Shown: positions 12,026-23,640 of the stretch, piece by piece
Layout of the letters: each line of letters opens with the position of its first letter
Position numbering within the stretch: the stretch's first letter is position 1
Assembly: GCA_021234155.1 (NCBI GenBank)
Contig: JAJEKV010000001.1
Coordinates: 18,867,382 to 18,931,381 of the forward strand
DNA from: Isoetes taiwanensis
Lineage: Eukaryota; Streptophyta; Lycopodiopsida; Isoetales; Isoetaceae
Direction: 5' to 3'
DNA length: 64,000 nucleotides
Notes under the pieces: generated by a model
Databases searched by the model: none
Told to the model about the DNA's origin: nothing
The model's input: only the letters and a program-made list of their open reading frames with translations
Translations under genes and position numbers: made by a program

Positions 12026-13399
12026 CCCTGCTTAAGCCGTGTGCCTTTGCATACCCCTTCCACCAAATCCGGCGGCTCCTTTCAAGTTGGCTGTTGCAAC
12101 TCGCCCTTGTCCTTATCCTTCATACCATAAGCATTTCCATTATTTCGCTCATTTAGTCCAGCCATGCCTCTGCTTCCAAGCGACGCTGTTTCTCCCCGAG
12201 AGCTGTTCGATTCGGGCCTTCCATACATTGCCGGTCGGAATCTACCTTCTTACCGTAGTCGGAGGCCCTGGTATCTCTTTTGTCGTCCCTCGGGGTGTTC
12301 CTCACGCCTTCCCTCTGTTGGTTCACAGGCGCTCTTCCTCCTCCCTCAGTGGGTCACGAGTGCGAACTTGAGTCGGAAGATTCGGTTGGGGGATCTCCTT
12401 CTCTTGCTCCTCTTCCTGTCCCTTCCTTCCCTCAGGAGCTGATGCTTGCGGCATCGAGCATTGCCCACCGAACCTACTCCCTTGCCGCGGACGGTAATGC
12501 CTTTATATCTGCTCGATCCGTCCTCATCCGGGCTATCTCCTTTCTGGGGTCATGGGTTCCCTATCTTCAAATAGGTTCCTTCTTGCGGGGTGGTGCTGGG
12601 CGGGGGTTTGTTCCTCTATAAGGTCTCGCATGGTTGTCGTTCCCCAGCAAGCTTAGCCCTCTAGCTGCATCCACAAGTGATTAATGGCTATATGGTTAGT
12701 TCCATTTGTTCTCTTGCATTGTTTATGTTTGTTGGTATAATTGTGGGGCAACATACATCAATAAAACATTTAAAGTACAAATGTAATTGTATTTATATAT
12801 CATATAATATTTTAGGTACAAAAGGTCTCAGGGATCAAGAGTCTAACTAGTCTTGAAATCGCGGGGTAAGGCGGGTTGTCTTCAAGAAACTTCTTAACTT
12901 GGGCCGTCCCTACTTGTGTGACCCAAGTTCGATGATGCTTGCCGGCGGCGTCCCCGGATGGCTCTCACAGGTCTTCTACCCTCATTGGGTCGGATGTAAG
13001 GGCCGCGATCCACGCTAATCTCCCCGGCGTCGGGGTGGGGATGGCGGAATCAAAGAGGTCAAGTGCCATTGCCCTCTTGACTAAGACAAGCATAGTCGAC
13101 ATTTGCTGCTATTCGAGCATGCCCGGCCAAGCCCGAGAGTGCAATCAGCATAAACACTCCTTCTTAGCCTCACGGGGCTGAACTTGCGGTGGATTACGCT
13201 ATTCTCCCATCCATCAGCAGTGGTAAGTAGTAGTGCGGCGACGTCGATTATTATTAAGCGAAGTTTCTCCGCTTGTTTGGCCTCCAGCTCTGTGGCGCCC
13301 GGTACTGCTTCGTCGACCTCTACTTCAGTGAGCTCCTGTAGTCTTCAATTGTGCGGTCAAGCCTCCTAAGGTCGATTCCTTCTCCTTTTGGCAAGGGTG

Positions 13400-16390
13400 A
13401 TATTGGAGGACCGGCATTAGGATACTGCGGTGGTCTTCCCACGGATCCCCATCGCTCTTGGAGGGCGAGGAACTCCTCCTACGTTGGCGGCTCCCGCTCG
13501 TCCATCAATTGCCCGATCTTTAGCCAGAGGCTGGATGCCAGGAGGTCTCCCCCATGTGTAGGTGTCAGACTCCCTCACTTGGGAGCGGGAAGTCTGATGC
13601 TCCGGACGATGAAGTCGCCCGAGTCGGTCTGCCGCAGCTGGTGGAGCCTTTCGTCCCAACTCCGAAAGCTCCCTCTCCCTACATTGGGGAGGTTGGATGT
13701 CGCCGAGGAGTAGATACTCCTCCGCCGATGATGATTGGGGCTAGGCTTGTGATGCCTAGCCCAAGCGGGGAGCAACTCGTGCCCTGGCGGCTCTCGCCGA
13801 AGTTGATCAGCCACCTCTCCTTGGCCGTTCTTCGGGTCCGGAATTCGAAGCTCCGGAGTGTATCCTTCGCCGTCCGACTCTTCTTCGATCTTCTCTTGCT
13901 TCCCGTTCTTGTTGATACCGCAGCAAAGATTTGCCCTTCATTCCTTTCGTTTATGGGGTCTACCTCCATCGGAGGGATAGAGGTTGCCCCATCGGGTTCG
14001 CGGTGGGGATAAGAAGATGGCTAGAGGCGTGATAATGCGAAGTACTTGGTCTGTTGGCTGTCCGGGACCATGTAGTCGGGTAGCCTTTGCGCCTTGTTGG
14101 TCAAGTACTTGGCGATGTTGGGGACATCGCCAAGGCTGTACGAGAAGGGACGGTGGGGGAGAAGTATCCTATGCAAGGGGGACTTGGACAAGGGAGGGTC
14201 CTACCCTAGCCCGAAATTCGCTAGCACCCGCCTATATCTTTGGGGTTGCGTCAGTATTAACTTGATGTCAATTTCTTTCACAAAGACTTGGAAGATGTCA
14301 TTGACATCCGCCTTCGATGGCATGGGCACCGGCCAACACCATCGCCCGAAATCAGCAGTGGCCATTGATCTAGCAAGGAAGGGAGTATCAAACGGATGCA
14401 GAAGCGCCTCAGGGAGCTGAAAGATCGCCTAAGCAGTGGGGAGCAAATTTGCAGGGTGCCAATTGAGAAATGGGGAACTTATTTATAGAAAGGGGAAAAC
14501 CCTAATTTTTGGATGACCTAGATTTTACTGAGATTAGTTAATTCTGATCTATTAAGGGATGCAATTGCAAGTTTGAAGACTATTTCTAGAGTTTGAGCAT
14601 GCTAAGGAGAGCTACTGAACCTATTGTGCAATTTGGAGATCATTTGGTGATGACATGGTACGGGGTCTCATACGTTGCGCCCAGCCCGATTTCTAAAATG
14701 TAGAAATCTGTCCCGCGGCGCTGACGGTGAGATATGGGTCCTAATTGGGCTAGGATTACTCAATTTAGGTGATCTAAGGTCTGTAATTCTACTAAACTCA
14801 TCGAAGTTAGCGAAATTGACCCCTTACTTGGTCGATTTGGAGCTGTTTTGGGCATTTTTGGGCATGGTCTCATCGCGTTGCATGGCAGATTTCTAAAATG
14901 TAGAAATCTGTCCTGGCGCGACGTGTGAGACATCGTCTCAATTTTGCTCAAAACTCCAATTTAATTAAAACGAAGGCTAGGGATCGATATCTTGACCTAT
15001 TTAAACAGGTTTGGACACTTTATTTACACAAAATTTTCTTTATATTAACAAAATTTTACAGTCATTTACAAGGTTCAAGGGCGTTCTCCCTTGATGTGTC
15101 TGGCAAGATACATATCCTGCCTCATGAGGGTGACCCTCTTCGCGTGCACTGTGCAGGCCGTTGAATCTTCAAAATGTTTCACCAAGTGGGCTTCGGCCGC
15201 CTCTTGCAAACCAAACAACATCTAAATCACGCCACGGCGCATGTCCGTGTTGTATTCTTGGATGACTTAGCGGACGGGGGCTGAACGGGCGCCGTGGAAT
15301 CGAGTCCAGTAACTTTTCTGGAAGTGGCGGATCTCCTTGAGTGCCCTGTCTTCCTCCTGTTTCTTCTTGCTCCTCTTCTTCCCGGGTGCTCGTGGGGCCT
15401 TGGGTTTTGGTGGAGGGGGCTTTAGTGTCTGGCTCTTCGTCGGGTGCCCGCCTTCGATCGTTCTCACCCGGTGCTCCTGGTAATAGGTGTTGTAGGCCTC
15501 CCACTTCGCCATATATGCGTTGTGCTCCCTCATTCTCTTCTCATAGACCTTTAAGGGGTCTATCACGTAGGCTTCCCGCGGTAGTGGGGCCTTGACCTAT
15601 CCCACGCCGGAATGGTGGGGCTTTCGCCACCTGCCCGGCCTCCTCTCGCTCTTGGGCCGTGCTTGCGTGCACCTCTTCCTCTACAACCGGGGGCTTTGAA
15701 GAGCTCGCCCCATCTGCGCCCGCACGTAGTCTTGGTCCGAATGTCGTCGGTAGTGGCGGGTCTCTCCCCTCGGCTTGGCTCGTTGATGCCGGACCAGCCG
15801 GCTCTCTTCCCAACCTTCACCAGCTTCCTCTTGCCCGCCTTGATGGCCTTGGCCCTCCTCTTCTTAGGTCCTCCGTCTTCACGATCCTTTGATCTACGCT
15901 CCGGGGCTCTTTTGACCGTACTTTTATGGGCTGGCGGGCTAGGTCGGCCTCTTCCTCGGGGTGAGTTAGGCTGTGGCGCTCCTCTCTCCTACCTGCTCCT
16001 CCCGAGGTGGATCTCATCTGGGGTTGTTCTTGGCCTATGGGTGGGTTCACAATTCCCTCTGCTCCTCACGTGGGTTGGCGTCCCCCACGGTGTTGCTCCC
16101 TCTTTGCTGCGCTTTACGCCTCCTGCCGTTCAATTTCATTGAGGATCTCGCCATGACGCCTGGCCGTCGTCCTCCAAGATCTCTGTATGGTCGGCTCTGT
16201 CCCGCCACGATTCCTCGCTTGACGAAGATCCGCCGACGGAGAAGGCGTTCCCGAAGAATCCTATGAACAAGGCGGGCCGGGTATTGGAGGATCCGGCTCG
16301 TCACGAGGCTTCTGGCAGTCCGCTTTGTGCGGGCCATCATTTTTCGTTCGTCGATTGGAGCTCGCGCCCGGAAGATCGCCTTTGACAATA
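13400..16390 (-). other. Leader region with extra ORF pieces upstream of gag
   Basis: Between the primer site and gag, the minus strand carries open pieces at 16047-16388 (Arg-rich), 15563-15820, 15267-15566 (with LKVYEKRMREHNAYMAKWEAYNT, followed by a Pro/Lys-rich tail) and 13417-13969. They may be one extra ORF broken by frameshifts, since the composition is coherent (Arg/Lys/Pro-rich) and all pieces are on the element's sense strand. I recognise no family. Most plant gypsy elements have a much shorter leader. The piece at 12026-13400 has no protein that I can recognise. Confidence 0.4.
14664..14933. repeat. Two copies of a ~70-bp nested palindrome
   Basis: Copies at 14664-14733 and 14866-14933 each have a perfect core inverted repeat GATTTCTA-aaatg-TAGAAATC and outer arms near ggtctca and tgtgaga. 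Two more copies lie at 16521-16589 (with a changed core) and 16708-16780. Such a sequence would fold into a long hairpin in RNA or single-stranded DNA. Confidence 0.8.
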
Positions 16391-16520
16391 CTGGCGAAGT
16401 TCTCGTGAAGAACGAGAAAAATGGGAGGGGGGTCGGTTCTATTTATAAGGCCAATTTTAGGTCAACTTTTAAACTACCTTTTGGGTTGTCTAAGGCATCT
16501 AAAACACCTATTTAAGCAAA

Positions 16521-16780
16521 GGTCTCACCGTTCGCCCAGCCCCATTCCTAGAATCTAGAAACGCCCCTGGCGCCGACGTGTGTGAGACATGGTGGGGCCC
16601 ACTATCAAATTAACATGTAACATGCTAAATCTACTAATTCTTAGCTTAAATTTAGAATTATCAAGATATTTTAATTGTAATTTACAACTTTTTTTGGTGT
16701 CAAAAGTCGATGTTCAGACGTTGTTTCCAGCCCGATTTCTAAAATGTAGAAATCTGTCACGGGCGGCGACGTGTGAGACC
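16521..16780. repeat. Two further copies of the nested palindrome near the 5' LTR
   Basis: The copy at 16521-16589 has the outer arms ggtctcac and gtgtgagac around a diverged core (attcctagaatctagaaa). The copy at 16708-16780 keeps the exact core GATTTCTA-aaatg-TAGAAATC and the right arm acgtgtgagacc. Together with the pair at 14664-14933, they bracket the extra ORF region at 15170-16390. Confidence 0.75.
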
Positions 16781-16967
16781 ACCCTACTTTTGATGTTGGC
16801 TCATCAATTTTAGTCTTTTTACGTTTCTATTCTTTTTAATCGTTACTAGCTTTAGCATAAGCTACAAAAATGAAAAAAAATTTCTCATTTTTCGAGGTTT
16901 GAGGATCCTATCAAGTTAGTGCTACGGGAACATGGCGATTGCTTTGCTCTTGGTCTCCAAGAACATA

Positions 16968-16978
16968 GCTCGATACCA
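16968..16978 (-). promoter_or_regulatory. Primer-binding site (tRNA-iMet type)
   Basis: One base inside the right LTR, the minus strand reads TGGTATCGAGC. The standard plant initiator-Met primer site is TGGTATCAGAGC, so one A is missing. The location next to the 5' LTR (element sense) fixes the orientation of the element. Confidence 0.85.
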
Positions 16979-16979
16979 C

Positions 16980-18798
16980 TGTGGACGTCCCCTACTGTGA
17001 TTATCACGGTGCCCTCACCGATACAAACAGGAGTTCATCCCCATACCAGCTCCATGCTAATACGGGGCCCTCCACATGACACCGCGAACCGCGGGGCGGG
17101 TTCCAATTGGGAAGAGTGGAAGGGTCATTGCACCCGCCTCCCTCGGGGCCTACCTAGCTGCGAAGCGTAAACATACATGTCGGTAGCACATACATCAATA
17201 TCATATGACCATCACGAAGGATGGCCCTCCACATATCTGCATAGACAAGGATCAAAGACATCACATAGGGAATCCTACCCAAGGGCTCGACTCAAAGGAA
17301 TGACCGACGCTTTGGGTCTCCGTGAGCTCATTGCGCACAAGAATTCATGGCAATGGATTTGGCTGGCACATGAACATGGCTTAGGGTTGTCCACTCCATC
17401 CGCCCCTCCTGCGTACACTTTGCGAGATAGGTTGAAGAACTTGAGGGGGTTGGACCGTAGCTTTCCCGGGGATCATAGCCAAAGGGGCTATAGCCAAAGT
17501 TACATCTCCCCTGCACCGATGAGGCGGGTAGGGAGGTTTCTCTCCCACCGGATGATCAATGCCATAGCAGGCACTAGAGGACACCAACCGTCAGGTACTT
17601 CGACTTTAACCCACTTGAAGGGAACTACCACCACGACCAGGTCCAGACCCACATTACAAAGACAACCCGCACCTGGGACCTCATTTGAAACCCCGGTGGC
17701 ACCGTTAAGCCAGCACTTCTTATCCCCAACGGTGTCGAACTCATACTCGGTGCACGCAGTCCGAAAGTATTAAGCGCCTTAGTCTGCGGTGCTCTCGGGT
17801 AGACTTTACATCCCGAGAGAGCAACCGCTATGGACACACGACCACCCTTATCAACCGGTCCCACCCCTAAGAACACAACACAAAGGGCTATTGCAGCGGG
17901 CGCAAAGTACAAGTGCTAGAGAGGCTACTCTAGGAGCATCAACTACAAAGCTTTTAGGTCTCTACCCCCTTCCCAATACAAGGAGTTCTGAGAGATACAT
18001 CATCCATGTACATCACGAGTAAGAACTAAAGAACAAGATCTAATCTATATCATAGAGTTAGGTTCTTTAGTTAGAATCGCTATCTAGAGTTCTAGAGGGC
18101 TGCTATGGGCAACTTAATAGGCTAAACCCATTGATTCAATGACTAAAGCGGGGGTTTAGACTATCTAATTGGCCAAATACCCGATCCTTGAGAGACTCCT
18201 CCCCGACTCGAGCTCGACCATCCCACACTTATTTCGAATCTAGAGAAACTAAGGTTCCGATTCTCCCAAATGAAGTTCGGGATGCGGTTTTGGCTGTTGA
18301 GGCAGCCAAAACAGAATTTCAAACCCTAAAATCCGAAAATTAGGTTAGTTAGGGTTTCCAACCCTATATAGACAAGGGGGTGGCTAGGGTTTCCAATTAT
18401 CCCCTTTTTGGCATGTGGGATAATTGGTAATGGGCCCACTTGCCTTTAAGGGCTAGGTGGCCAAATGCGCCCACATGGAAATGTGTGTACCCAAATGTGC
18501 TCACATGGAAATGTGTGCACATTAATGAATGTGTACATTGGAAAATGTGCACATTACTTGCACCTATGGGTATGGCCCACTTGGCATCAAGTGGCCACAT
18601 GGAAATGTGTGCCCACATTAATGTGTACATTGGAAAATGTGCACATTAATACTAATGCACATTCTTAGCAAGTTGCCCCCTAGGGCTACCCACTTGGCTA
18701 TACGTTGGCGTACACGTCAATCGGGGTGGCGTGGTATCGCTGGCGTGGCAAAGCATAAATATACGCCCCGGGAGCGATAATGCGGTCGGAACGTCACA
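16980..18798 (-). repeat. LTR of the gypsy element (5' LTR in element sense)
   Basis: It is the partner of 5196-7001, starting TGTGGACGTCC and ending CGTCACA. A TATATAG candidate promoter box lies at 18365-18371, and the CACATGGAAATGTG block at 18471-18664. Many differences from the other LTR fall at CAG/CTG or CG sites and include small indels. Confidence 0.92.
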
Positions 18799-19600
18799 GA
18801 CTGTCCTCCTAAGCCTGCACCCTCTATCTTTCAAAGTGATGTTGACGAGTTCTGCTGGAAGCTGGACTTGACCTCTAAGATGGTAGATGTCTATGGGAGG
18901 TAGGCTAGCATTTCAACATATTTATGTTATTTCATTCCCTAAGTCACTCATCTTATGTATTAATATGTAATCTGGATTTGTGTGCAGGTACCTTTGTAGC
19001 AGTCTTCCATCTGATTGGAAACACAAGTTTTTACGGTTCGACGGGGACACCTTCCGTAATTTTGTGAATTCCCTCAAGAGGGGGGGGATGCATGTAACAC
19101 TAACATAAAGGAAGGGCTGGATGGCATTTTGATTTGCAAGATGCCAATACATATTTGTTCCAATTCGCAAGGCCCAAATGTGGCATTGGCAATACTTTGT
19201 GCTTGCTGGTCCAATGAAAAGCTCTTTTCCATCTATAGCTAGCCCAAGTATACGCATCCTCTCTCTCTGTCAAAGGCTATGTACCGATGCTGCTAAAGTG
19301 GTCCGAAGTAAGTATGAGTTTGTTTTGTTTTATGATTTGATTATTCTCATATTGCAATTTCTTATGCTTGATTTATTCTCACATTGCAATTTTGCAGGGT
19401 TTCATAAGCTTGTGATCAATAACATGATGCTCGGATCCAACAGCTTAAGCCATGGTAGGAAGAACTTTGATGCTCCCGTGTTCTCGGTCCTAAAATGCCT
19501 TAAACTAGTACCAAAGAACCCTTGCATGTACATTGTGGCTTACATGCACAAATTCATAGATGCCGTGGTTGATGCAGCCAAGCTCCATTTTTGTAAGTAG
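18799..19600 (+). pseudogene. Continuation of the split unknown gene, exons after the insertion
   Basis: 18799-18803 is the second GACTG copy. From 18804 the frame of the exon that began at 5145 continues (CPPKPAPSIFQSDVDEFCWK) to a donor at 18900 (ag|GTAGGC). An acceptor ends at 18987. The next exon, 18988-19108, begins YLCSSLPSDWKHKF and ends in a stop after a run of eight G, which may be a frameshift. Another exon ends with AAKVVR at 19307 (donor GTAAGT), and the next starts at 19398 after ttgcag, reading FHKLVINNMMLGSNS, and stops at 19600. The splice sites and phases are clean, so this was a real spliced gene. I do not recognise the protein. Confidence 0.5.
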
Positions 19601-20159
19601 AACATGTTATTTTCCTATTAGTTATTTGTTGGTATAGTCCTCTAATACTTGTGCACCATGCGGGAGATGACACCCGGGTTGGTTCATCGATGCCTATGCC
19701 AAGTCAACGGAGGGATCATCTAATGGAGGCATTAATTGTAGAAGAGATGAATATACAAGCGGTTGTTCCTACACAGGGGTAGATAGTCCCTTTGACTTGT
19801 TTGTAAATTCTGGTTTTGTATGAGCCATGCTCTCAGAGCTTCTTTTGTACTCAATAAGTAATGAAAAATTAATTTATTTGTCTCACTTACACTGCAGCAA
19901 ATAACAATCGTAATTATCAATGTGTTTTCTCAATTGTGTGTCCGAAATGTAATTATAAATTGTGAATCTCAAGTGTTTTCTTGTCGACAGTGAATCATCT
20001 AATTCAGGAGAAAGCTCGTTATCTTTGACTTAAATTCGCGTGTTGGGCAAGAGTGTGCACAAGAATGAAAATATTAACTCAAGATACCAAACAGATCCGA
20101 AAAGATGAGCTTCAATTTAATATAGGAACAGTTTTTTTACTTGCAGCCGTGGTTAGCAT

Positions 20160-21293
20160 CATCCGTTAGCATTTGTAAGAGAAGGGTTTGATGTTGCCAT
20201 CTGGTCTTCACTCACTTCTAAAAATCTTCAACCAATTGTGGAACATATTTGTGATGCTTTTTTCCATAAAGTTGAAGTTTGTTTGACAAAGAGCAAAGCG
20301 TTGTTGGACTCGCCACACAAACACCCTCTTGAACCTCAAAAGGGGTTGTTTGTGAAACCATTAGTGTGGTATGGAAAGAGTACCCCTGAGTACTATGGAC
20401 ATACGGTTCGATCGACGACGAAAAGATACAAATCCACTTTTGAATCCTGTAGGGAAGCTACATATGTCCTTTCTCTTGACAATCGATATTAGCTAGTGTG
20501 ATTGCTTGTCATGGAGCTCATTCCATGGCTTAATGGATTCAAAATGGCCAAGATGGTATAGTTTATGTGAAAGAGCATCCAATGACTAATGCGGCCAGAT
20601 GGCATATCGAAAGCGGTGTGGAACAGATTTTGTCGGGCAAACTATGGCAAGCAACTTGGGTGCTCACTGCCTAAATTTAGTCAATATCTGAGCAAGAAAT
20701 GGAGAAACGCCATCATGTTATTGGCCTCTCGAGTGGCCCATTGTTGGTACAAGACTTTGGTGATGTACAAATTCAAATGTTATGAATATATGTATCAAAG
20801 TTTTTGTTCATTGCACTTGAGTACTCTATTCTTCTTGTCTTTCTTATTGGTACAATTATGAGTGTGTATACATAATTAAGTGATCTTCATTTGCTTTGTA
20901 GATGAATGGACTGAAACACAAAAAGACTATTAAGAAACTAAGAGATAGAGTTCTACTGCTTGCACCCGTGAGGTAATACAAACCAACACAAGTTTGCAAG
21001 TACATAGGGTTGGGGACCGATTATCGCTTCTATATCGCTTTGTTCTCGGACTTTGGGAAAAGGTTGAGCAAATTGAAAATTATGAGGAACGAGCAACCAT
21101 GAAAGGTATATTGGCAGACAAATCACTTGTTGCACAACCCTTGGGGAAGGCACGCGTCCCGGAAGATGCAAAAGGCTATGTAGGATGGAAAGGTTTGCCA
21201 TTGGCACGTGCTATAGAAACCGCATGGACTATTGCTTTTAGAGGATATCTCTTCGAAAGCCTCTCGGGCGGGCTGGAAGACATGATGCAATAG
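20160..21293 (+). pseudogene. Possible later exons of the unknown gene relic
   Basis: Open pieces at 20238-20492 and 20994-21293 (99 codons, ending LSGGLEDMMQ then a stop) are separated by sequence with stops in all frames that I followed. The second piece contains KGLPLARAIETAWTIAFRGYLF. None matches a family that I know. They may be extra exons of the same gene or of a neighbour; strand and position are the only link. The 19601-20160 interval has nothing recognisable. Confidence 0.3.
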
Positions 21294-21537
21294 TCATAAG
21301 ATATCAGGGGCTCCTAATGACATTTTGAAGCTTGGTCATGAATTATGAGCCATGCTCATTTTTGGGTGTGTTATATTTATGTCCACAATATAAATAAATC
21401 AACCATTTGTACATGAAAACCTGCCCATTTCTTATCTTTGCCATGATCAAACCATTTTAGTGTTTATGCAATTCAACTTTCTTGTGTTCAATTCTAATCA
21501 ACTTACACTTAACAAATTTTTATAAGATTTGAACGGA

Positions 21538-21602
21538 ATGTACAGCGGATGTACATAAGATGTACATCTGTTGTACATCTTATGTACATTGATGTACATA
21601 AT
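21538..21602. repeat. ATGTACAT cluster between convergent gene relics
   Basis: About six TGTACAT-type units occur in 65 bases, in the gap between the end of the plus-strand relic (21293) and the end of the minus-strand transposase-like relic (about 21683). It is the same motif as at 3716-4165 and 27175-27745. Confidence 0.75.
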
Positions 21603-21682
21603 GCACTTCCTCAAGTAGTCCAGCTTCTTGAGTTCTTATAACAAAGTATTACAATATTTCGGAAAGTACTACGTAGGTCGAC

Positions 21683-23340
21683 TTAGTCCATGTCATCTAC
21701 AATTCTTTGGAAGTTGTGATAACAATGTCTCATGGACTTCATCCGCAAGTGAAATGTCGTGGCTTGCCCCTTCAAATTGTGTTTTACTTTTCTTGAATGG
21801 GATTGAACCCCAATCACAGATTCTCGCGGTACCAAAAACATTCTTAGTAGGAAGCGGTTTATACTTATTGTGGCAGCCCAGGGGATTAGTTCATAATATT
21901 GTCCTTCAATGACACTAGTGCCAGCAGAGTATTCATTTCCATAGTCATCAATTGAATCTTCTTCCAATGCATGCTTTTCCCCTCGTGCACATGAGAACAT
22001 AGTATGAAACACCTTCCACATTGTCCGGTGCTGCAAAAAGACACAAATACATCTGAAACAACATTTACATGTCATCTAAACCAGCCTCGTCCTCTCAGAT
22101 ACAAAACTTCCACATCATTTTCAGCTTCAACACTAGAGGCAATATGATCTGGTGGGCTCCAAACTTTTAGAGACCATTCTCCACAATGTTTAATGTTCTC
22201 ACAATTCAACCAATTGAAGTTAATGCAAGCATCACAAAAGCACGAGAGTGGTCTCGTGCATAGCAACTTTGTTGGATCTGGCCGGGTTTATAGTTGACAC
22301 GTAATGTATCCGGCGAAAGTACCGTGTAAAGTCTTGCAATTGAATGCTTGTCGCCTGTTCACATCCTGCTTTTCCAACCTCCCAAAACACCCTTTCACAA
22401 CCGATTCCTTGGCCCTTAAAACCGCACAAGCCGTTTTTACGACTGCCACGGCATGCCATTTTGTTTTCTCCGCCGCTCTCAAGCCACAACTTTGCTATAC
22501 CAGCCTCGCCATCATGTGTGCCTTTCCCATGGCCGATCCAAAGAAATTCCATATCACTCGAATTTTATTTTCAACATGGTATCTACAGATTCCATACCAT
22601 GCACGCGTGATTTGAATTGAGATGCACAACCATCCGACCACACATAATGAAGGTTTATGTGTCCACCTCCATTATTCTTAAGCCACCCCAAATGTAATTT
22701 AAAACCATGTTGCACAAAATGAGTGTCATGCTTCTGTCATCCAAAAAAACATAGAAATGCACTTTTTTTTAAGCTTACCTTCTATTTTCATCATTGAAAT
22801 ATGGACCAAAATACTAATTTGATCAGGATTCCAATGCTCGGATTCGGCACTCGTCATCCCGGGTTTCAATGTGTAGTTCTCTCGCAAAAGTCAACAAATG
22901 GACAACACACTATTATCAGGGAGTTTCTCAACACATCTTTTAAACTGCTTGCTCTGCCAGTGTCAGTCAGAAAGTTATGATCTCAGAACTTAGCAAGCTG
23001 ATTTTTCATGTTCTTTAACAAAACGGATGCTTTGTCATTCGGATCAACTAATCTAAGCCTTACGGATGTACCTTTTTTGATGGCTCATTGACATATGCAT
23101 ATACTTGCCAGTCCACATTCTCAATTCCATCTTCCTCTCGTTTGGACAGATGTCTAATTTCTTCACTCCACATTCATCACATTCGCTTTTGATGCATTTT
23201 AGTTTATGCCATTCATCCGCTACATATTTCTCGCAAAACTGCTGACCTCCACAAGATACTAACATTATCAAAAAGTTTTCTTGTTTGCTTGACATACTCC
23301 ATTGTTTTGCCGGGATGCACGTATTACACTACAGCCGCAG
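21683..23340 (-). pseudogene. DDE-like transposase relic (unassigned eukaryotic family), C-terminal part
   Basis: Read on the minus strand, successive frameshifted pieces give: a Cys cluster CIKSECDECGVKKLDIC (about 23150-23215); LVDPNDKASVLLKNM; VDFCERTTH (about 22870-22896), standing for VDFAENYS; HWNPDQISILVHI; WSDGCASQFKSR (about 22605-22642); HGKGTHDGEAG (about 22510-22545), standing for SHGKGAVDGIGG; and a final Cys-rich piece, SCFCDACINFNWLNC (about 22190-22245). This order is one I know from large uncharacterised transposase-like proteins of many eukaryotes. I cannot name the superfamily with certainty. Multiple stops and frameshifts make it a relic. Its N-terminal part appears to resume at 27751-28480, beyond two Helitrons. 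The minus-strand frame at 21683-22075 may be a C-terminal extension. Confidence 0.6.
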
Positions 23341-23640
23341 TAAGTGCAATTAACATGTAGGATCTCCTCATATCATTGAAGGCCTTTCATGCAGACTGCT
23401 TGCTCATGTTTGACACAACAACATGTGTTTCTCTCCTTCAATTTCCTTATGCAATCAGGTTTCGTGGATACTGAACCGGTCGGCTAATTTTGGTATCGTG
23501 GATTCTCGATATCTTATATTATAATGTTGTGTAATGGACCGCTGACCCAAATCGATCCGCCGAGGATTTGATTGACCAATGGTGGAGATGATGTGTGCGT
23601 GTCTTCAACTAAAATTTCATCTTGACTATGGCTTCAATAT

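Larger units (their letters stand above)
5196..18798 (-). mobile_element. Complete Ty3/gypsy chromovirus-type LTR retrotransposon, coding on minus strand
   Basis: The element is 13.6 kb long. Two LTRs in direct orientation (5196-7001 and 16980-18798) carry inverted termini TGTGACG/CGTCACA and are bounded by a GACTG duplication. Reading on the minus strand, the order is: LTR, primer-binding site, a 4-5 kb leader with an extra ORF region, gag, protease, reverse transcriptase, RNase H, integrase, chromodomain, polypurine tract, LTR. This order (RT before IN, plus a C-terminal chromodomain) is that of Ty3/gypsy chromoviruses. All coding segments are broken by frameshifts, so the copy cannot make a polyprotein as written. 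The LTRs nevertheless remain very similar, which suggests a fairly young insertion. It lies inside an exon of an unrelated plus-strand gene relic. Confidence 0.93.

Noticed and set aside
16047-16388. Minus-strand MARTKRTARS, which looks like a histone H3 N-terminus
   Set aside because: The similarity ends after about ten residues; there is no histone fold and it lies in the gypsy leader, so it is chance.
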